From: Dicyema japonicum
Lineage: Eukaryota > Dicyemida > Rhombozoa > Dicyemidae
NCBI GenBank assembly: GCA_011109175.1
Contig: RDEW01000011.1
Location: 870,276-934,275 of the forward strand
DNA length: 64,000 bases
Reading direction: 5' to 3'
The position numbers and the translations under genes were made by a program. The notes beneath the pieces were generated by a model, which was not told the DNA's origin, did not search any database, and was given only the letters and a program-made list of their open reading frames with translations. Positions 11,644 to 22,341 of the stretch are shown piece after piece (the stretch's first letter is position 1; every line of letters begins with the position of its first letter).

Positions 11644-12614
11644 ATGGACAAATTTAAGAGTTTTATGGATGTAGCTAAGAAGAAGGTTAAAAGCACATCA
11701 GTTCCTCTAAGTCAGGTTCGTCAAAAGACTGGGGAAATACTGGGGACTGCCGAAAGGACTCAATACGACGCTCAATTCGAAGACCTATTCAACAAATGTC
11801 AGAACATAAAGAAGGCTGTTCGCTCAATTATGGGTGATTTACGACCTTTAAGTCTCCCCAATCTTCAGACCGAGAAGAGGATAAATCCCAGGTCTTTGGG
11901 TGCCAGTTTTGTGCAGACATCACGTGTTTTTACCTCGATTTCTTCAGTTTACAGTGAAATCGGTCCCACGGAATTGGGATTGGCAGAAATTGAGCAGAAA
12001 ATGGTGCAGAAAATCCACGGAGAATTTTACGCCTCACTAGAAAAGTTTATCAAGAACTTCGAAGAGATCGAGGTTAAGAAAGTCAGTGATTATTAGAATG
12101 CCAGAAGGAGCTAGAGTACCTTCGTTTTTCCTACGACGCGGCCAGAAACGCCGTGATCCTTTCTGTGATCCTAGTCTTCTACTGAACTAAAGGACCTCAA
12201 AGTGGCCTTCGAAACCGCCATGGAGAAGACCGTTGATAAATGAGTGAGTTCGCCGCTAAGGGGGTTGTCGTTATAATAAATGCAGGAATGTATGGAGGAT
12301 ACTTTTTTACAGTTGATTCAGGCCCAGTTTAAATACCACACAGAGGCTGCCAAACTGCTGGGAGCGTTGGTTCCTGGGTTGATGAGGTTGTGATTGTGCT
12401 GACTGTTAGTGGTGGAAAGAAAACATCAAAAAATGAATCCACGTGGGTGCAAGTAATATTTGAATATGAGGCAAAAAACATGAATGAGTTGAGTCTTCAA
12501 GCGGATGAAGTATTAAGGGCAGAGTCATTAGTGGAAGTTAATGGTATGATAAAAGTGAGACGGGGTACTTGTACTGGATTAGTGCCTGTATCCTGTATTA
12601 AGCCTATTATATGA
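11644..12614 (+). CDS. SH3GLB: Endophilin-B homolog (BAR + SH3), six exons with micro-introns
   Basis: A membrane-bending adaptor: endophilin-B proteins use a BAR dimer and an SH3 domain in organelle dynamics and autophagy. Exons: 11644-12081, 12105-12152, 12175-12231, 12249-12263, 12286-12386, 12410-12614. Introns of 23, 22, 17, 22 and 23 nt all restore frame, giving 287 residues (human about 365). The N-terminus (EKT-like ILGTAERTQYDAQFEDL) and SYDAARNA are BAR signatures. LIQAQFKYHTEAAKLL ends the BAR domain; the SH3 domain starts at VQVIFEYEA and shares ELSLQADEV with SH3GLB. The conserved SH3 tryptophan is replaced (VNGMIKV), so ligand binding may differ. The linker between domains is very short. 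The 17-nt intron with a 15-nt exon is the weakest part; one 54-nt intron (12232-12285) is also in frame. AATAAA follows at about 12711. Confidence 0.9.
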
Positions 12615-12775
12615 TTATTTATGGTTAATTTACTTTGGGAATTATTATCATTAGACTTGGTGATGTGACTATAAAATGTCCACTAGATAGTGAGGATCAT
12701 ATTTATTTAAAATAAATTTTTTAAAGACAATTTAATATAATTTATTTAAATAAAATAAATTATAACTCCAAAGAT

Positions 12776-13612
12776 TAACGTGATCTTCTGTACGACAGCG
12801 GAGCGTATCTTCAACTTCCTGTCCGAGGATTACTCATGGAAGCAAGCTACGCTGCCATTGAGACTCGGGGGCTTGGAATTCACAACCCTGTGGACCTTTC
12901 TATCCTTTCATATCCATCATCGCTAATGGTCTGTAACACCCATGTCAAGAGGATTCTACACTCTGCCTTAATTCTCTATTGACAAGGACCCCGGCCATGC
13001 TCGTTTGGCCTGGAGCCGCACTTATCAGCTTTCCCTTCCTTCCGCGTTCTCTCAGCGGGGCCTGGACGATGATATATGCAATAATTCTTTTGATGATTTG
13101 CTAGTGTCATCTAGCCAACATCGCCAAGGTCGGAGGCGTCTTCCGAGAGATGTGTCTGGCTCAACGCCAATCTCAATGGAGTTTTGGGTATCCTCCTGGA
13201 TGACGAATGCGTCCATTTTGGAATCTCATTACGAATGGGATTAAAAGTCTGTGTTCCACATAGGGCCGACGCGGAGACCAGATCGACTGTTTTGGCCTAC
13301 ACCCCCTCTCCTGCAGGAATAGTGCAGGCTGATTTCTCAGACACATGGCCTTGAACAAGGCCGTTGGGCGAGCTTTGGACGTTGCCGGACACCCCTCCAT
13401 GCTCGAGTCAATCGGTCTTTGCAGGCGTGACGGGAAAAGACAAGATGGGATGACAATCTTCCCTTTTGAAGCCGAGAAACTTCTTATCTGGGACGTCACC
13501 TGCACCGACACGTTTGCCCCTTGCAACCTACTCCAGTGCCTATGAAGCCTGTTCTGCCGCTGAGAAGGCCGAGAGGTGGAAACGGATAAGTACGCTGTCC
13601 TACCCAAGGATT
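12776..13612 (+). pseudogene. LINE C-terminal domain fragment
   Basis: The + frames read LPLRLGGLEFTTLW, then FGISLRMGLKVCVPHRADAE, and finally KKRQDGMT-like and WDVTCTDTFAP around 13440-13520. These blocks form the C-terminal region of a non-LTR retrotransposon also found at 9.4-9.9, 33.3-33.7 and 54.8 kb. Several frame changes, no RT upstream. The largest reverse frame here is only its shadow. Confidence 0.6.
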
Positions 13613-14222
13613 TTAAATTTTTTAATTAAAAAATAAATAAATTTTTTGTAGATAATATTTGAATTTATAAAATCAAAAAAATCTCCCTTCTGATTCAGAA
13701 TAAATTCCTGGTTAAATTTTTGTACAAATTCAGAAGGCGGATTATCTGAAAGTATCAATACACTCAAAAAGTTAATAAGTCATATGTTCAATCTGCATTT
13801 CATATATTTTAAATCAAAGGAATCTTTTTATTATTAATACAGTTCAACCTCTCCCCCAATAGAAAAGCGCATCAACTACAGAGAGTAAAATAATTTATAC
13901 ATTTTTTCAATATTTTTTAATTTTTTAAATCATATCTGCAAAAGCGTAATTATTTAAATTTTTAATAAAATTTTATTTGAAAACTTTTTTTTAATTAAAT
14001 AGCATGTTAAAAATAAAAAAGGTATTTTATTTATTAATTAAAAAATTATTTTGTTTAAAAAAAATTAAAATAGACCCGCCTGAACTCGTCCTCTACCTCG
14101 TCGGTCTGGGATCACTTAGTTGAAAACTTTTTATTTCTTTCTCTTTGACCCAGTGATCCTGGAGGTAATAATAATTAAAATATTAATCGCTAATTTTCCC
14201 CTAATATTGTATTTTTTATGTA
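13613..14222. other. AT-rich spacer with a LINE 3' tail
   Basis: Strongly AT-rich to 14070. At about 14090-14175 lies tcggtctgggatcactt followed by gacccagtgatcc and a TAA run. The same tail occurs at about 35880-35960, so it is the 3' end of a retrotransposon family. Confidence 0.5.
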
Positions 14223-14372
14223 CAGTAAACCCTCATTAATCCGAACAAAAAATTGGACGCCTTTCGGATTGTGAAAGTAATAAAAATACTAATTCAATTG
14301 TAATTAATATTTATGATTTCACATATAATAATCTCTCCTTTTTCAGCACAAATTATTCCCTCGTCGACAATA

Positions 14373-14639
14373 ATAACGGCCTTTTCACGAGAGCCATAGT
14401 ATTTATACCTCCGCATAGGCAGGACTAATTAATTTTAACTAATTGTAGAACCATCTTCACTTCTTTTTTTCTTTTTCTTGTGTGTGGGTCCTTTCTAGAG
14501 TATCCACTGGAGACGGCGTCATTCGTCAAACCCTTTTAGCATCGTAGATGCGTGGAACCTTCCACCAGGTGAACAGCAGCGAGAATCGAACCCGTAACCT
14601 AAGTCACTTTAGACGACACCTAACCACTATGCCACCCGG
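14373..14639 (-). mobile_element. tRNA-derived SINE, copy 3
   Basis: Reverse-strand SINE with an 8-bp target duplication cgacaata (14365-14372 and 14640-14647). It has a complete tRNA-like head (ccgggtggcatagtggttag, B box cgggttcgattctcg), the family core, and the LINE-like tail (tatgcggaggtataaatact). It lies inside Tigger D. Confidence 0.85.
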
Positions 14640-14984
14640 CGACAATATATTCTTCACAATTTTTTTTATTAGCAAGTTCTTCCAGTTTTTTGTACTCAGT
14701 CAAAACAAAATTTTGCATGATATTTTCATTAGCAGATTTTAAAGACATTCGATTGCCCATGTTTTTTGAAACAATTTTTGTTGTGTTTTCTTCACTTCAT
14801 GCGTGAGATACCATAATGATGCCCTTTCGTAAATTCACAATATTTATTTTTCTAATTAAGGACTTCCATGTAATCGAAAATAAGTCTTTTTCATAATAAT
14901 GCTTAAAGTTCTTGATTATGACTGAATCGAACATTTTTGTAACTTTTTTCTTAACATTTAATTCATTACTTCAGTTTATATCTG

Positions 14985-15178
14985 TAGTCAAATTTGTTTC
15001 CCTTGCTGTGGAGACTCCCGGATCCTACTCCCTCTCTACACTCGAGTTTTTCGGACGTCTTGGAAACCGGATCACCTTATGTACTGGAGATCTCCGTGAA
15101 CGCCGCTGGCTATTTGAGCGAATTTCGTTCGCAATTTTGAGAGGGAACAGCCACGCAGTGAGGGCGGCAACTACCTGA
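14985..15178 (+). pseudogene. LINE fragment (post-RT domain)
   Basis: The + frame reads VKFVSLAVETPGSY, then LEFFGRLGNRI, and WLFERISFAILRGNS. The same domain in the same order (FRFIPVAIETSG, then IAVVRGNAYSV) lies at 20640-20990. It is a region downstream of RT in a non-LTR family. Bounded by Tigger D sequence on both sides, so it is a nested truncated insert. Confidence 0.6.
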
Positions 15179-15807
15179 CTTCTATTGTTTAGTAAAAGTT
15201 TAAATAATTATGATTTAATTCATCAGTAAGCTGACTGATAACCTCAAAAAGTTATGTTGTCATCCAAACCCTTTAATTTGCATAGTAAATATATTTCCAA
15301 GTCAACATCTTAAACATTATGGTCTTTGACTTGCCTAATAACGAAAGGTTTAATTTTTAGTATTCTAGTTGCATTAGCACAAAAAACTATAGTTATTCTC
15401 ACTTTTCATTGCTTTATGCCCTTTCTATCATTACATGAAATTGTTCAAGAAGGGAAGATTGAAAAAGATCCCAGTTTCATCCATTCATCCTTGAAATCCA
15501 TTCAAAAGCAAATTATCAAGTTCACATTTTTTAAGAATTTCTGAAAGTATCGAAATTTTTATTTCACAATGTGGGATAATTATTTTCTCAAAAAATTAGA
15601 AATAAAATTTTTATTGTCATTTGCCATGTATTTTTTATTTCACAATTTTTTCTTTTCCGTGCAATAGAAATTTCGGTACTCTTTAACCTGTAGCACTTTA
15701 TTGAAGCCTGTTTGTATGCAAACTTCATAAAATTTTGCTGACGCGTCGAAAAATTCGGATTATTGAAGTTTTGACTCATCAAAATTTGGATGAACGGGGG
15801 TTTCCTG

Positions 15808-16336
15808 TAATTTGTTGGAGACGTTCAGTCTGAAATCATAATTTTTCAAGTATTTCAGGACAAGCATTAAATAATAAATTTTGATAAATATGACATGGAG
15901 CAGTTTTTAAAAAAATTAAAATTTGTCGATTCTGAAAGAACGTTTCATCATTAATTTTTTTGTAACCAACTGCTGAAGATGTCACTAGCGGTTTAACCCA
16001 ACTTTATACAACCCAGATATTTCCCTTTCGGACATAGAGTTCCTTGATAAGGCTTCAACAAACAGTCACAAATGATTAATCCGTGGAAGAAACCCAAACG
16101 ACAGGTATGCTTGTAGCGACCATACCCATCCTCAAATAGTACGCTATAGACTTCCGCTTCAGGAGAGAGGTGGAGAAGTAGGTTCGCCTTCCATTTTCAT
16201 CACACGTCCTACCGTCGTTGACATCACTTCATTGTTTAAGGACAAGGTGATTAAATCAAACAATAATAAATAATTATTCAAAAATTTAAATTATTTTATT
16301 TAATTAATTTAAATATAACAAACGTGTTTATCCAAC
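15808..16336. other. Intergenic stretch upstream of TSR2
   Basis: AT-rich with no supported gene. The last 80 bases before the TSR2 start are almost pure A/T (ttaatttaaatataac) and are the likely promoter region; no TATAAAAG box is present. Confidence 0.4.
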
Positions 16337-16853
16337 ATGTCTCGTATGAGTAAAGTAATTTACACCAAAATACAGGAATCATATTTGATTCTTCTAAAAG
16401 AATGGAATATTTTACAAGTAATAACAATATATTTATTACAGATGGTTGACCATATTAACGAATCCGAAATGAATCAAAAATTAAATAATTTTACAGAAGA
16501 AATAATTGATAATCTAACCAATGGTATATAAACTAGTAATATCAGATTCATTATGTCCTGAGGAAGTGAAGACAGATGTCCTTGACTTTCTCGACAATTC
16601 CTTGGATCTCCTAGTTGATGAGAATGACTCATCACTTATATACGTAATAGTGTTAGGATGACCATAGATCTCTCAAATGATGATAAACATATATGATTTG
16701 AGTATAAAAGAGGATTGGTCACAACTTCAAAATGAAATGGAGAAAATAAGCCCCAGACAATCAAATAATATTAATAATGATTCCATTAAATGTGAGAAAA
16801 TGATTGTTGAGGATGACGGGTGGATTACTGTTAAAAATAATAAATATTATTAA
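16337..16853 (+). CDS. TSR2: TSR2-like pre-rRNA processing protein, four exons
   Basis: TSR2 is a chaperone that escorts ribosomal protein eS26 and is needed for 20S pre-rRNA processing. Exons: 16337-16417, 16442-16523, 16546-16643, 16668-16853. The three introns are 24, 22 and 24 nt and all are GT-AG. The joined frame gives 148 residues, near the size of the family. The C-terminus IVEDDGWITVKNNK matches the conserved VEDGWTxV ending of TSR2; the middle CPEEVKTDVLDFLDNSLDLL matches the helical region. The N-terminus (LLKEWNILQ) keeps the family W-x-x-L pattern but lacks the usual GG motif. Two start codons three residues apart are possible (16337 or 16346). No frame defects. Confidence 0.85.
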
Positions 16854-17245
16854 TTTTATTTTTATTTGGATTTTTATTAATTACTACCCTCGGATGACGA
16901 AAACAATAATAACGTAGGCGAAGTGGTCCCGGGTTGTTTGGAAAACAGGAAATTGATGGTCCCTAATCCAATTTCTCGACGAGGAACCGGGAAAATGTCA
17001 TATCTCGCCAGATGATTGTCAATCAGGTGAATAAGGGGGATAAAGTTTAGTGGGCGTTGGAAATTTCCCGGCTATTTAAGGCAAGATTTGGAAGACTACC
17101 TTCAGGTGGATGGACTTCAATAGCGAAAGCCTTCAATGTCTATTTCATCTGGACAGGGAAGAAATCAAAAAAGATATGGGTTTGCCAACATGGATTTCGA
17201 AAAGTAAAGAAGGGCGAAATCGGGTGAATCGGTGCTTGTATTCAG
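16854..17245. other. Unassigned spacer
   Basis: No supported gene. Moderately GC-rich patches after 16900 look like worn retrotransposon DNA but no block could be matched. Confidence 0.3.
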
Positions 17246-17258
17246 GGAATCCACGAAT

Positions 17259-17578
17259 TTATTATTAATTAACCCCGAATACACCGAGAAAGAAGTTAAA
17301 GTAAACAACTAATTAAGTGTATCCAGTTTCCACTTCTAGAGAAACAGAGTCCATCCGGAATCAGCATAAAAGGTAAGACGTCCATTACATGCAGTTGTGG
17401 TAACCCCTCCAGTGGAGTGGGGGAGAGCACATGATCCTTTTTCGTGCCGGCCTGGCACTGGGCGTCACCTAGACAGGTGGATCACATGACGCCACTCTAA
17501 TAGGAAGAGACAGGAGGAACAGACAAGAAAGCAGAAAAATTCAACCAATTAACCACGCAACACCACATGGCGCCACGC
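17259..17578 (-). repeat. Repeat-2 element, copy 2, with target duplication
   Basis: Reverse-oriented 320-bp copy flanked by a perfect 13-bp duplication ggaatccacgaat (17246-17258 and 17579-17591). Its TAA-type tail is at the low-coordinate end. Closely matches 4461-4780 and the shorter copy at 55110-55345. The duplication defines both ends of this family. Confidence 0.85.
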
Positions 17579-17889
17579 GGAATCCACGAATCTAGGAAGG
17601 AATTTAGAAAAATTATAGGTCCTTTGAACTCAATGGGAGTTATATTTATCGTGGCTTATAGGGGAGAAAAAGACTGCTGAATTTTCGTTACCGAGAGTGT
17701 ATTTCATTTTTGGAGAATATTTGGAAAAATAGGTGAGCAGTGAGAACACATTCTTGATGAACAAACAGGTGAGCGAGAAGAAAATACATTTGCAGAATTT
17801 AGCAAAAAAAGCAACTTTTTGAACTGCTGGGGAGGTAGCGTATGTAAATTTATGCAAGTTGGTTACGAAATGTGTGAATAGAAGATCAT

Positions 17890-18640
17890 CAGACTATGAG
17901 GAACCTGATCAGTGACAATCAATTGAGAACCCGAAGAATGTGTCAAAGGGCTAAAGAACAGGCAGTATTTAACCAATGCATCAACCAGCAGACCGGGGAT
18001 GATTTGGCAACTATGCGGGTAGACGCTTTTGATTCGGTGGATCATGACTTTTTGTATCGGGTACTCGATAGCTCTGGACTTCCTTACTGGATTGTAGATT
18101 TCGTGAAAAACCTGATAACAAAATTGAAAATTAAGTTGAATTTGAATCACAAAGAAATTGGGGGAATCATGATGAAGAAGAGAGGGATACTAAGGATGAC
18201 ACTGTCACTGAAGATCTTTATTATATTAAATGGACTTATAAAAAGAGCTCCAAGAAGAATCTTTAAGAGAACAAAAACGGAGGAAACTGAAGGATCATTG
18301 TGTCTTAACAAGACGTAATTTATTCTTCAACAATGCTGGAGCAAAGTGCAGTCACTGTTGCTGCCAGGTAAGTGCTGACCACTTGGCAACAAGATGTGGT
18401 CGCATGCTAAATAGAGACAACCAACAAGGTGGTTAAATGCATACATCTGCACCTGTGTCGTCAATATGAATTAGGAAGACTGGAGACTTAAGACACACTA
18501 CGTGAGTCTATTGTGCGAAGAGTCTGTAGAGATTCGAGTTGATACAACAATAGCCACGGATTAGAAGGCGCAGAATAACAAACCTTTTTGTGAACAATAA
18601 AAGGAGCAACATCTTACACTGATCGAAGTATGAATCACCC
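17890..18640 (+). pseudogene. REL-type LINE: RT fragment plus CCHC knuckle
   Basis: The + frame at 17896-18200 reads CQRAKEQAVFNQCINQQ, then VDAFDSVDHDFLY and LPYWIVDFVKNL, the first RT blocks (AFDSVDH). MKKRGIL follows, then a jump to KCSHCCCQVSADHLATRCGR near 18350, the CCHC knuckle, and VVKCIHLHLCR. Most of the RT palm including YADD is missing. It belongs to the same group as the tails at 6.4, 32.1, 39.0 and 41.5 kb. Confidence 0.65.
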
Positions 18641-18761
18641 TCCAATTGGCATCAAAACAAGTCGAAATAGAAAAGTTGCACAAACACAATTTTTTGCCAC
18701 GAATTGTCCAAAATAAATATAAAGAAAATTTATTGAAAAACCCTTAATATTAGTTTGTCAA

Positions 18762-19170
18762 TCAGGTGTAGCACATCTTTTCGTACTGGATCAAGCTACT
18801 GGATGTGGCATTAACGTTCTCACTTAATGTTGTGATTATTTGATTAAGAAATGGAATTTGTTCACAGTCCCTTGGTTTAAGTCTATTGTAGGCTTCATTA
18901 AGTTCCTGAATTGGTCCCAACGCTGCATAATAAGAGATATTCTTGTATTCATCACCACACACGTTTCCATATTCACTATTGACGCGGGAAATATAAAGAC
19001 TTAAAAATCTAAAGATTTCCCTCCATCGTGAGTATTCTAGCTTAAGTAATCGGAGCTCTCTCTCACAGGCTTAAAATATACTCAAAGTTACCTCGTGGAC
19101 TTTGGGTATGTGTGTTATATGAGATTCTGTTAATTATGAGTGAAATCAAGGTTATGAGTGGAGCCAGCAT
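18762..19170 (-). CDS. Small secreted protein, two exons, unknown family
   Basis: I do not recognise the family. Exons are 19170-19092 and 19069-18762, joined by a 22-nt GT-AG intron (19070-19091), giving 128 residues. The N-terminus MLAPLITLISLIINRIS looks like a signal peptide. The mature part is mostly helical (RELRLLKLEYSRWREIFRF) with four cysteines (about residues 28, 61, 92 and 126) and two N-glycosylation motifs (NIS, NAT). This suggests a secreted two-disulfide helical protein. A TATA box lies 21 bp upstream of the start codon, and AATAAA is about 30 bp after the stop. Compact 5' and 3' elements, a clean frame and a canonical micro-intron support a real gene. A start further upstream cannot be excluded. 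Confidence 0.7.
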
Positions 19171-19191
19171 TATCTCGCCAAAATATGAGTT

Positions 19192-19199
19192 CTTTTATA
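19192..19199 (-). promoter_or_regulatory. TATA box of the secreted-protein gene
   Basis: Reverse strand TATAAAAG, only 21 bp from the ATG at 19170. With normal TATA-to-start spacing, transcription would begin within a few bases of the ATG, implying an extremely short leader or trans-splicing. Confidence 0.55.
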
Positions 19200-19269
19200 G
19201 CGAACGTAATGTGCACGAAATTTCAAAAATACATTTTGTTCGGAATGTCAAAAATTTCAGTGAACTATA

Positions 19270-20155
19270 CACACCATATAAGCCGCTATGAGGGAACTTA
19301 GACCGTCATACCATGGAAAGACGGAAGAAGTAATCTACGCGGACGATGTAGACCTAATTTCTGAAGACAAAGAGGTCCTGGAAAACCTATTAGAAAAAGC
19401 ACCAGATGTACTAGGGAAATGGTTTCTTACTGTGAACAGAGAAAAAACAGAACTCACAGAGATAAGAAGGATGAGTAACGTTTTAGAAGAGAAGTGGCGA
19501 CAAGTAAAGAAACTCGGTTCACTTATGGGAGATAGCGAAGATATTTTACGTAGGAAAACTCTAGCCAATGCTGCGTTATATAAACTGAAGAATTTATGGC
19601 TCAATCAAAAAGGCATCGACACGAAAATGAGAATCCTACTATACGACTCATTCATAAAACCCGTACTTTTATATAACGCTGGAACTTGGGCGACCTCATC
19701 AGCGGATATGAAAAAACTAGACTCGTTCCACAGAGGTCAGCTGAGAAAAATAACAGGAACTACTTGGCCTACGAGAATATCTAGAATGCTTTATATAAAA
19801 GATGCAGCACTAGACTATCAGCTTAGAAGTACTGGAATCCAGATGGAGCTTTCGGACACGTGTTGAGGATAGAATTAACTCCCCACCTAACATATCTATG
19901 GAAACATACTATGTTAGTCAAGAAGGCCGCTATCGGGGAAGACCAAGAACAACACTGCCAATAGTCTTACAAAAAGACCTGGTCAGTATAAAAAAATCTA
20001 ACAAATGCCGACGACCTGGACAGCATGAGAGCCTTGGCTAGGGACAGGGGAGCATGGAAAAGGATGACATCTAACCTTGTTTCTTTTGCTGCACATGCGG
20101 GGCTATAATTAGTAATGGCTCTTGTGAAGTGCTTAAATAATAATAATACACACCA
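19270..20155 (+). pseudogene. RTE-like LINE, RT second half and complete 3' end
   Basis: The + frame 19288-19866 reads VIYADDVDLISE (YADD active site), NREKTE, KPVLLYNAGTWATS and KLDSFHRGQLRKITGTTW. After a frameshift at about 19855, LGHVLRI and DDLDSMRALARDRGAWKRM follow to the stop near 20105. The 3' end is tatgcgg-like acatgcggggctataatta, ggctcttgtgaag and a TAA run. This tail is shared with the SINE. The first half of the RT and endonuclease are missing. Other copies: 25320-25760, 29235-29520, 47215-47540. Confidence 0.75.
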
Positions 20156-20640
20156 TATAAAAAATAATGGAAAACACTAATTTTATCTACCCCTGTCCCT
20201 TCACGTGGAGGAAACCAATGGCTAACAAAAAATAACTACCAAAACTAGATGCTCCCGAGATTCGAGAGGTGTATTCGGTGTAGCGCATTACTGATCGAAA
20301 ACCATGTCACTTAAGGCAATAGCTCACCTCTTTTAATTCACCACTTATGTCTTAAATACAATGTCGACAGGGTGGGGATTGTCTGCTAGTCAAGTGGGAT
20401 GAATGGTTCTCTTTGAGGTGCAAGACTCGCCTCTGGGGCCACCAGAACTTACAAAAGTGATGCAACATAGCCACAGTACTGAGTGAATCTTCATTAAACC
20501 AAATTCTCGGTAAAAATACTAATGTAGACATCGCACAGCCCTCATGTCTGGATTTTCATAAAAAAACTATTTCGTAAAAGTAAAACATTTTTAATAAATT
20601 TTTATATAATTTAATTCATTCACTCAGGAAAATCGCTCGT
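20156..20640 (+). other. Retrotransposon-like repeat
   Basis: ccaatggctaacaaaa followed by gatgctcccgagattcgaga recurs at about 48785-48840 (gatggctaacaagaaa, cgctccctgagattcgacag). Both could encode MANKK with DAPEIR. Probably the start of a retrotransposon reading frame; nothing intact. Confidence 0.4.
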
Positions 20641-20990
20641 ATGGGACTGCACTGTTGTGGATTCCTTCTCGAACTCGATGATGCTCAGCTCGGCGCAGTC
20701 TGCTGGATCGGCAGCCTATCTGGCCGAGAAAATCAAGATTAAAAATATGGCGAAATTGGAGATCGCTTTCGTTTTATACCGGTGGCAATCGAAACGTCTG
20801 GTGCTGCGGAAGTATCACAGCCTTTTTCCTGAAGGAAATCGGAGGGAAATTGGCCCATCGTAAGAAAGACGTGCGGAAGCGGTCTGGTCTGGCTGAGGCA
20901 ATGAATTGGGATTGCAGTTGTCCGCGGAAACGCTTATTCAGTAATGTCAGCAGCCGCTCTTTATCGTTATTGTTAATAATTCTTCCCTGA
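20640..20990 (+). pseudogene. LINE fragment (post-RT domain)
   Basis: The + frame reads YGEIGDRFRFIPVAIETSG, AAEVSQPF, then LRQ and IGIAVVRGNAYSVMSAAAL. Same domain as 14985-15178. Frameshifts present. The two overlapping frames here on either strand are not genes. Confidence 0.55.
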
Positions 20991-22340
20991 AAAAAATGGC
21001 ATTTGTGGCAAAAAATTGCCCTGCTTATTACGTTATTCTCAACAATATAAGGCTCCATAAAGTGGAGAATTATTTCCGTTTAAAAGCCAATAAGAAAATC
21101 GTATAATATTCACATAACCCTCCACCAAATTTTTGTATAGGGCAGAGTAAAGACTCTTTTTTGATTTAAGAGTAGTTAACTCAACGTCTTACTATCATAT
21201 CCAACGGTGGGACAGTATATATTCTTCAATTGCAGACAATGAGTTTTCTGTGAAATTTCGGCTTGAGGGATTGCGACACTCCTCTGGCTGCCAAGCCAAC
21301 CAGCCTATGCAAGGGGGAAAGTACTACCAGCAGAAGCCAAAAACCATAAAATAAGCGGACTGTTCGCATAACCTTGTAAAGGACATACGAGTCAGTTGTC
21401 TTTTTCCCCTCATCCAATGGGATGTACTTGAAATAGCATGGCAGTTCCTTAAGTTGTTGTAAGCAGGGGAGTACTCTTTATCAGCCACCTTGATTTCTAT
21501 GTTCAATCACCTCCAGAGTTTGTTGATCGACTAACGGGTGTAAATTTTCCTTGCTTCTCCTATGGATAACACATTATGAAATCTACGCTTACTGAACTGA
21601 AGAATAAACTCTCGTAAATTTCACAACTTGTAGATCAAAGGAAAATCAAAGTTGGCAACTAGATACTGTGTACATTGAAAGGCTAAAAAAGTGAATTTAG
21701 GAAAACCACTGTTAGCATTCTTGAACTCTAATCGATTTTAAATGATAAAGTACTTTAACAGCTTTTCAAATGAACTTGAAAAAAACCATGTAAATTTGTT
21801 AATTTATCGGGAATCTCGTGGATTAGAATCTGTCGCCTGATCTCTGTGAACGCCCGTCTTTGCCGCTACTTTCTGTGTAATAAATAAATTAACCCAATAA
21901 TCCACTTCATTGACCAATCTCGAGCCATTATGCCAGAAATATAATTTGCACTTTATTTTTAATTATCGATTTAAGACTTCAAAGTCGGGGACCAGTTCCA
22001 CAATTAGGTTTCAACGGTGTTTAGTTATTTATCGTCTTGTTGTTGCTACCATCAAATACCCAATATTCGCAAACGCTCCACGTGCACATACGAATATTAC
22101 GAATTATGCTAGCACGTCTCAAGAAATGGCAATAATGCGAACTACCAACTCCTTGCTATATTAAACGACACAAATCCGTCATAACAAAAATAATTCAGGC
22201 ATAGACCCGTGTTTCATGAAAACTCACAAAAAAATAAAAAACTAAAGGGTGAATGAGAGTAAGGACAAGGACAGACATAAAGATAGTGAATAATATAAAA
22301 TATGTTATTCTCTTGAATAATTCATTGGTTGAATTTTACG
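20990..22340. other. Mostly unassigned, possible reverse-strand exons at 21.2-21.5 kb
   Basis: The reverse strand at 21500-21230 has protein-like stretches (CYFKYIPLDEGKKTTDSYVL) and a hydrophobic run (LFYGFWLLLVVL). A candidate 22-nt intron lies at about 21491-21512. I could not build a consistent gene. The rest is AT-rich with no signal. Confidence 0.25.
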
Positions 22341-22341
22341 C

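Larger units (their letters stand above)
14223..15807 (-). mobile_element. Tigger D: pogo/Tigger relic carrying two nested insertions
   Basis: The left end cagtaaaccctcattaatcc follows TA at 14221-14222. The right end, read in reverse, is caggaaacccccgttcatcc, with TA at 15808-15809. The middle retains only traces of transposase (cccagtttcatcca, the LDETG block, near 15470). A SINE (14373-14639) and a LINE fragment (14985-15178) sit inside it. Confidence 0.65.

Noticed and set aside
13173-13607. 144-codon reverse open frame
   Set aside because: It lies antisense to a LINE C-terminal domain whose forward frames have recognisable blocks; shadow frame.
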